Of a stretch of DNA of 6,579 nt, positions 5,740 through 6,579 are shown piece after piece. The notes beneath the pieces were generated by a model that worked only from the letters and a program-made list of their open reading frames with translations, ran no database searches and was not told where the DNA came from. The stretch lies in contig JAISTU010000122.1 of NCBI GenBank assembly GCA_031272415.1, positions 1 to 6,579 on the forward strand, given 5' to 3'. Source of the DNA: Bacteroidales bacterium. Lineage in GTDB: Bacteria; Bacteroidota; Bacteroidia; Bacteroidales; WCHB1-69. The first letter of the stretch is position 1; each line of letters opens with the position of its first letter. A program made the position numbers and the translations under genes.

Positions 5740-6021
5740 ATGAGAGGTACAATAGAATACACAGGAGATACGATAACAGTAAAGAATATGTTGAGTAAAA
5801 TCTCAAATGGACAAATTAAATTAATAAGTGAGGATAATTCAACTATGATAACACCTCGCATTGGCGATGATATTGATGATATGTTGGAATATACATCTTC
5901 TTTGATAGACGAAATGAGAGCCAATGGAGAAAATGATACTGCATCATTAGCATTCAGAAGAAAACTGATAGACTTCCATAATATGCTATATGATGAAATG
6001 CCGACGGATACATTGGGATAA
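5740..6021 (+). CDS. Hypothetical 93-aa cytoplasmic protein
   Basis: The 93-residue product has no signal peptide or membrane segment and is acidic (for example GDDIDDMLE at 42-50). The N-terminal third (1-40) looks beta-rich. Residues 43-86 look like two helices, DDIDDMLEYTSSLIDEMR and ASLAFRRKLIDFHNMLYDEM, separated by a polar GEND turn at 63-66. No known domain is recognised. It is the first gene after a good promoter, and the stop codon is 19 bp before a lipoprotein gene, so the two are likely co-transcribed. The start at 5740 is the first ATG after the A-rich leader. A minus-strand frame across 5664-6164 is low-complexity and is taken as a shadow. Confidence 0.75.
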   Translation: MRGTIEYTGDTITVKNMLSKISNGQIKLISEDNSTMITPRIGDDIDDMLEYTSSLIDEMRANGENDTASLAFRRKLIDFHNMLYDEMPTDTLG

Positions 6022-6040
6022 ACTTTTAATAGTGTTGAAT

Positions 6041-6508
6041 ATGAAAAAGACCGTTTTATTATTTTGCGTGATGGCAGTTTTTCTGGCTTGTGATGACCGC
6101 CCATATTCCAGAAAATATGAAAACAAAAGCAATATTGAACATATAATCGGAATAAAACTTCCAAAGTTTAGCATCCTCAAGTCTAAATTGGTACATTATC
6201 AAAAATTTGACTTTGAATTTGAAGTTCAGAGTACAATTAAATTTAATAAGTTACCTGACAAAAAGTTCTTTCAAACTCTTGACAGCATTTGCAGCCTGCC
6301 TATGCCCGAAAAACCGGAGGTAACATCAAGTTACTTTTATTATAGTTTGGAAAGCATAAATAGATGTTGGAGAAAAGACGGAGATAGTTATCATTATTAC
6401 AGAAATACAGATTTTGGAGAAAGTTTTTTGCACAGCAAAGATGCGTATTTCGAGTTTACGATAACAAAAGGCAGTAAAAAAGCAGAGATGAAATATGGAA
6501 ATTATTAA
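6041..6508 (+). CDS. Hypothetical lipoprotein, 155 aa
   Basis: From the ATG at 6041 the protein has 155 residues. A lipoprotein signal peptide is visible: KK at 2-3, hydrophobic 4-15 and a lipobox-like FLAC at 14-17, with Cys17 as the lipidated residue. Phe at -3 is not the classic lipobox residue. Two Asp follow the Cys, which in some Bacteroidota resembles a surface-export signal, though this is only suggestive. The mature part is rich in Tyr, Phe and Lys and looks mainly beta, with FDFEFEVQSTIKF at 56-68, YFYYSLESINRCW at 98-110 and YFEFTITKGSKKAEMKYG at 136-153. No domain is recognised. An upstream in-frame ATG at 5990 overlaps the preceding gene and would bury the signal peptide, so it was rejected. 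Gaps of 19 bp before and 16 bp after suggest a three-gene operon. Confidence 0.78.
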   Translation: MKKTVLLFCVMAVFLACDDRPYSRKYENKSNIEHIIGIKLPKFSILKSKLVHYQKFDFEFEVQSTIKFNKLPDKKFFQTLDSICSLPMPEKPEVTSSYFYYSLESINRCWRKDGDSYHYYRNTDFGESFLHSKDAYFEFTITKGSKKAEMKYGNY

Positions 6509-6524
6509 ATAAAACACTACACTT

Positions 6525-6579
6525 ATGCAAACAAATTTTGAAAATTTACTTTTACGCACCGCCTTCGTCTGTATGGCGT
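6525..6579 (+). CDS. Start of a gene truncated by the window end
   Basis: An ATG 16 bp after the lipoprotein gene opens a frame that stays open to the end, reading MQTNFENLLLRTAFVCMA. The short gap and same strand suggest it is the third gene of the cluster. Eighteen residues are too few for identification. The hydrophobic run could be the first helix of a soluble protein rather than a signal peptide, as there is no basic N-terminus. A TerB-like protein is a speculative possibility. Confidence 0.55.
   Translation, partial: MQTNFENLLLRTAFVCMA

Noticed and set aside
5990..6040. Upstream in-frame start of the lipoprotein gene
   Set aside because: It would add 17 residues before a clear lipoprotein signal peptide and overlap the preceding gene by 32 bases.
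5664..6164. 166-aa minus-strand open frame
   Set aside because: It overlaps two supported plus-strand genes and their promoter, and its translation is hydrophobic low-complexity sequence typical of an antisense shadow.

Overview
The window looks like a chromosomal segment of a Bacteroidota bacterium, probably Bacteroidales-like. The evidence is low G+C sequence with many A/T homopolymer runs, three Bacteroidota-type -7 boxes (TAnnTTTG) ahead of genes, and a protein ending in a type IX secretion system (T9SS) sorting domain. The T9SS domain argues against Bacteroides proper, which as a rule lacks that system. All convincing genes are on the + strand.

Region 1 (1-1669) is a probable operon for export. 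It holds the 3' end of a cysteine-rich protein, a small secreted cysteine-rich protein with evenly spaced cysteines, and a secreted protein with a short C-terminal T9SS type A sorting domain. The genes are close together (56 and 19 bp gaps), and the second and third have clear Shine-Dalgarno sequences. The promoter must lie upstream of the window.

Region 2 (1670-1957) is intergenic. It carries a short hairpin, a 90-bp imperfect inverted repeat that looks like a dispersed palindromic element, and the promoter of the next gene.

Region 3 (1958-5503) is core metabolism. A long-chain fatty acid-CoA ligase (AMP-forming) is followed, after an A/T-rich gap, by gdhA, an NADP-type glutamate dehydrogenase with its own promoter and a strong Rho-independent terminator. 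The two genes have separate promoters and no evident functional link.

Region 4 (5504-6579) begins with a repeat-bearing spacer. A promoter nearly identical in layout to the ligase promoter then precedes a tight cluster of three genes: a 93-aa cytoplasmic protein, a 155-aa lipoprotein, and the first 18 codons of a gene that runs off the window. None of these three has a function I recognise.

No CRISPR array, tRNA, rRNA, transposase or recognisable defence system was seen. The parts that merit a second look are the cysteine-rich/T9SS cluster, the dispersed intergenic repeats, the duplicated promoter layout, and the duplicated A-rich leaders directly upstream of start codons.
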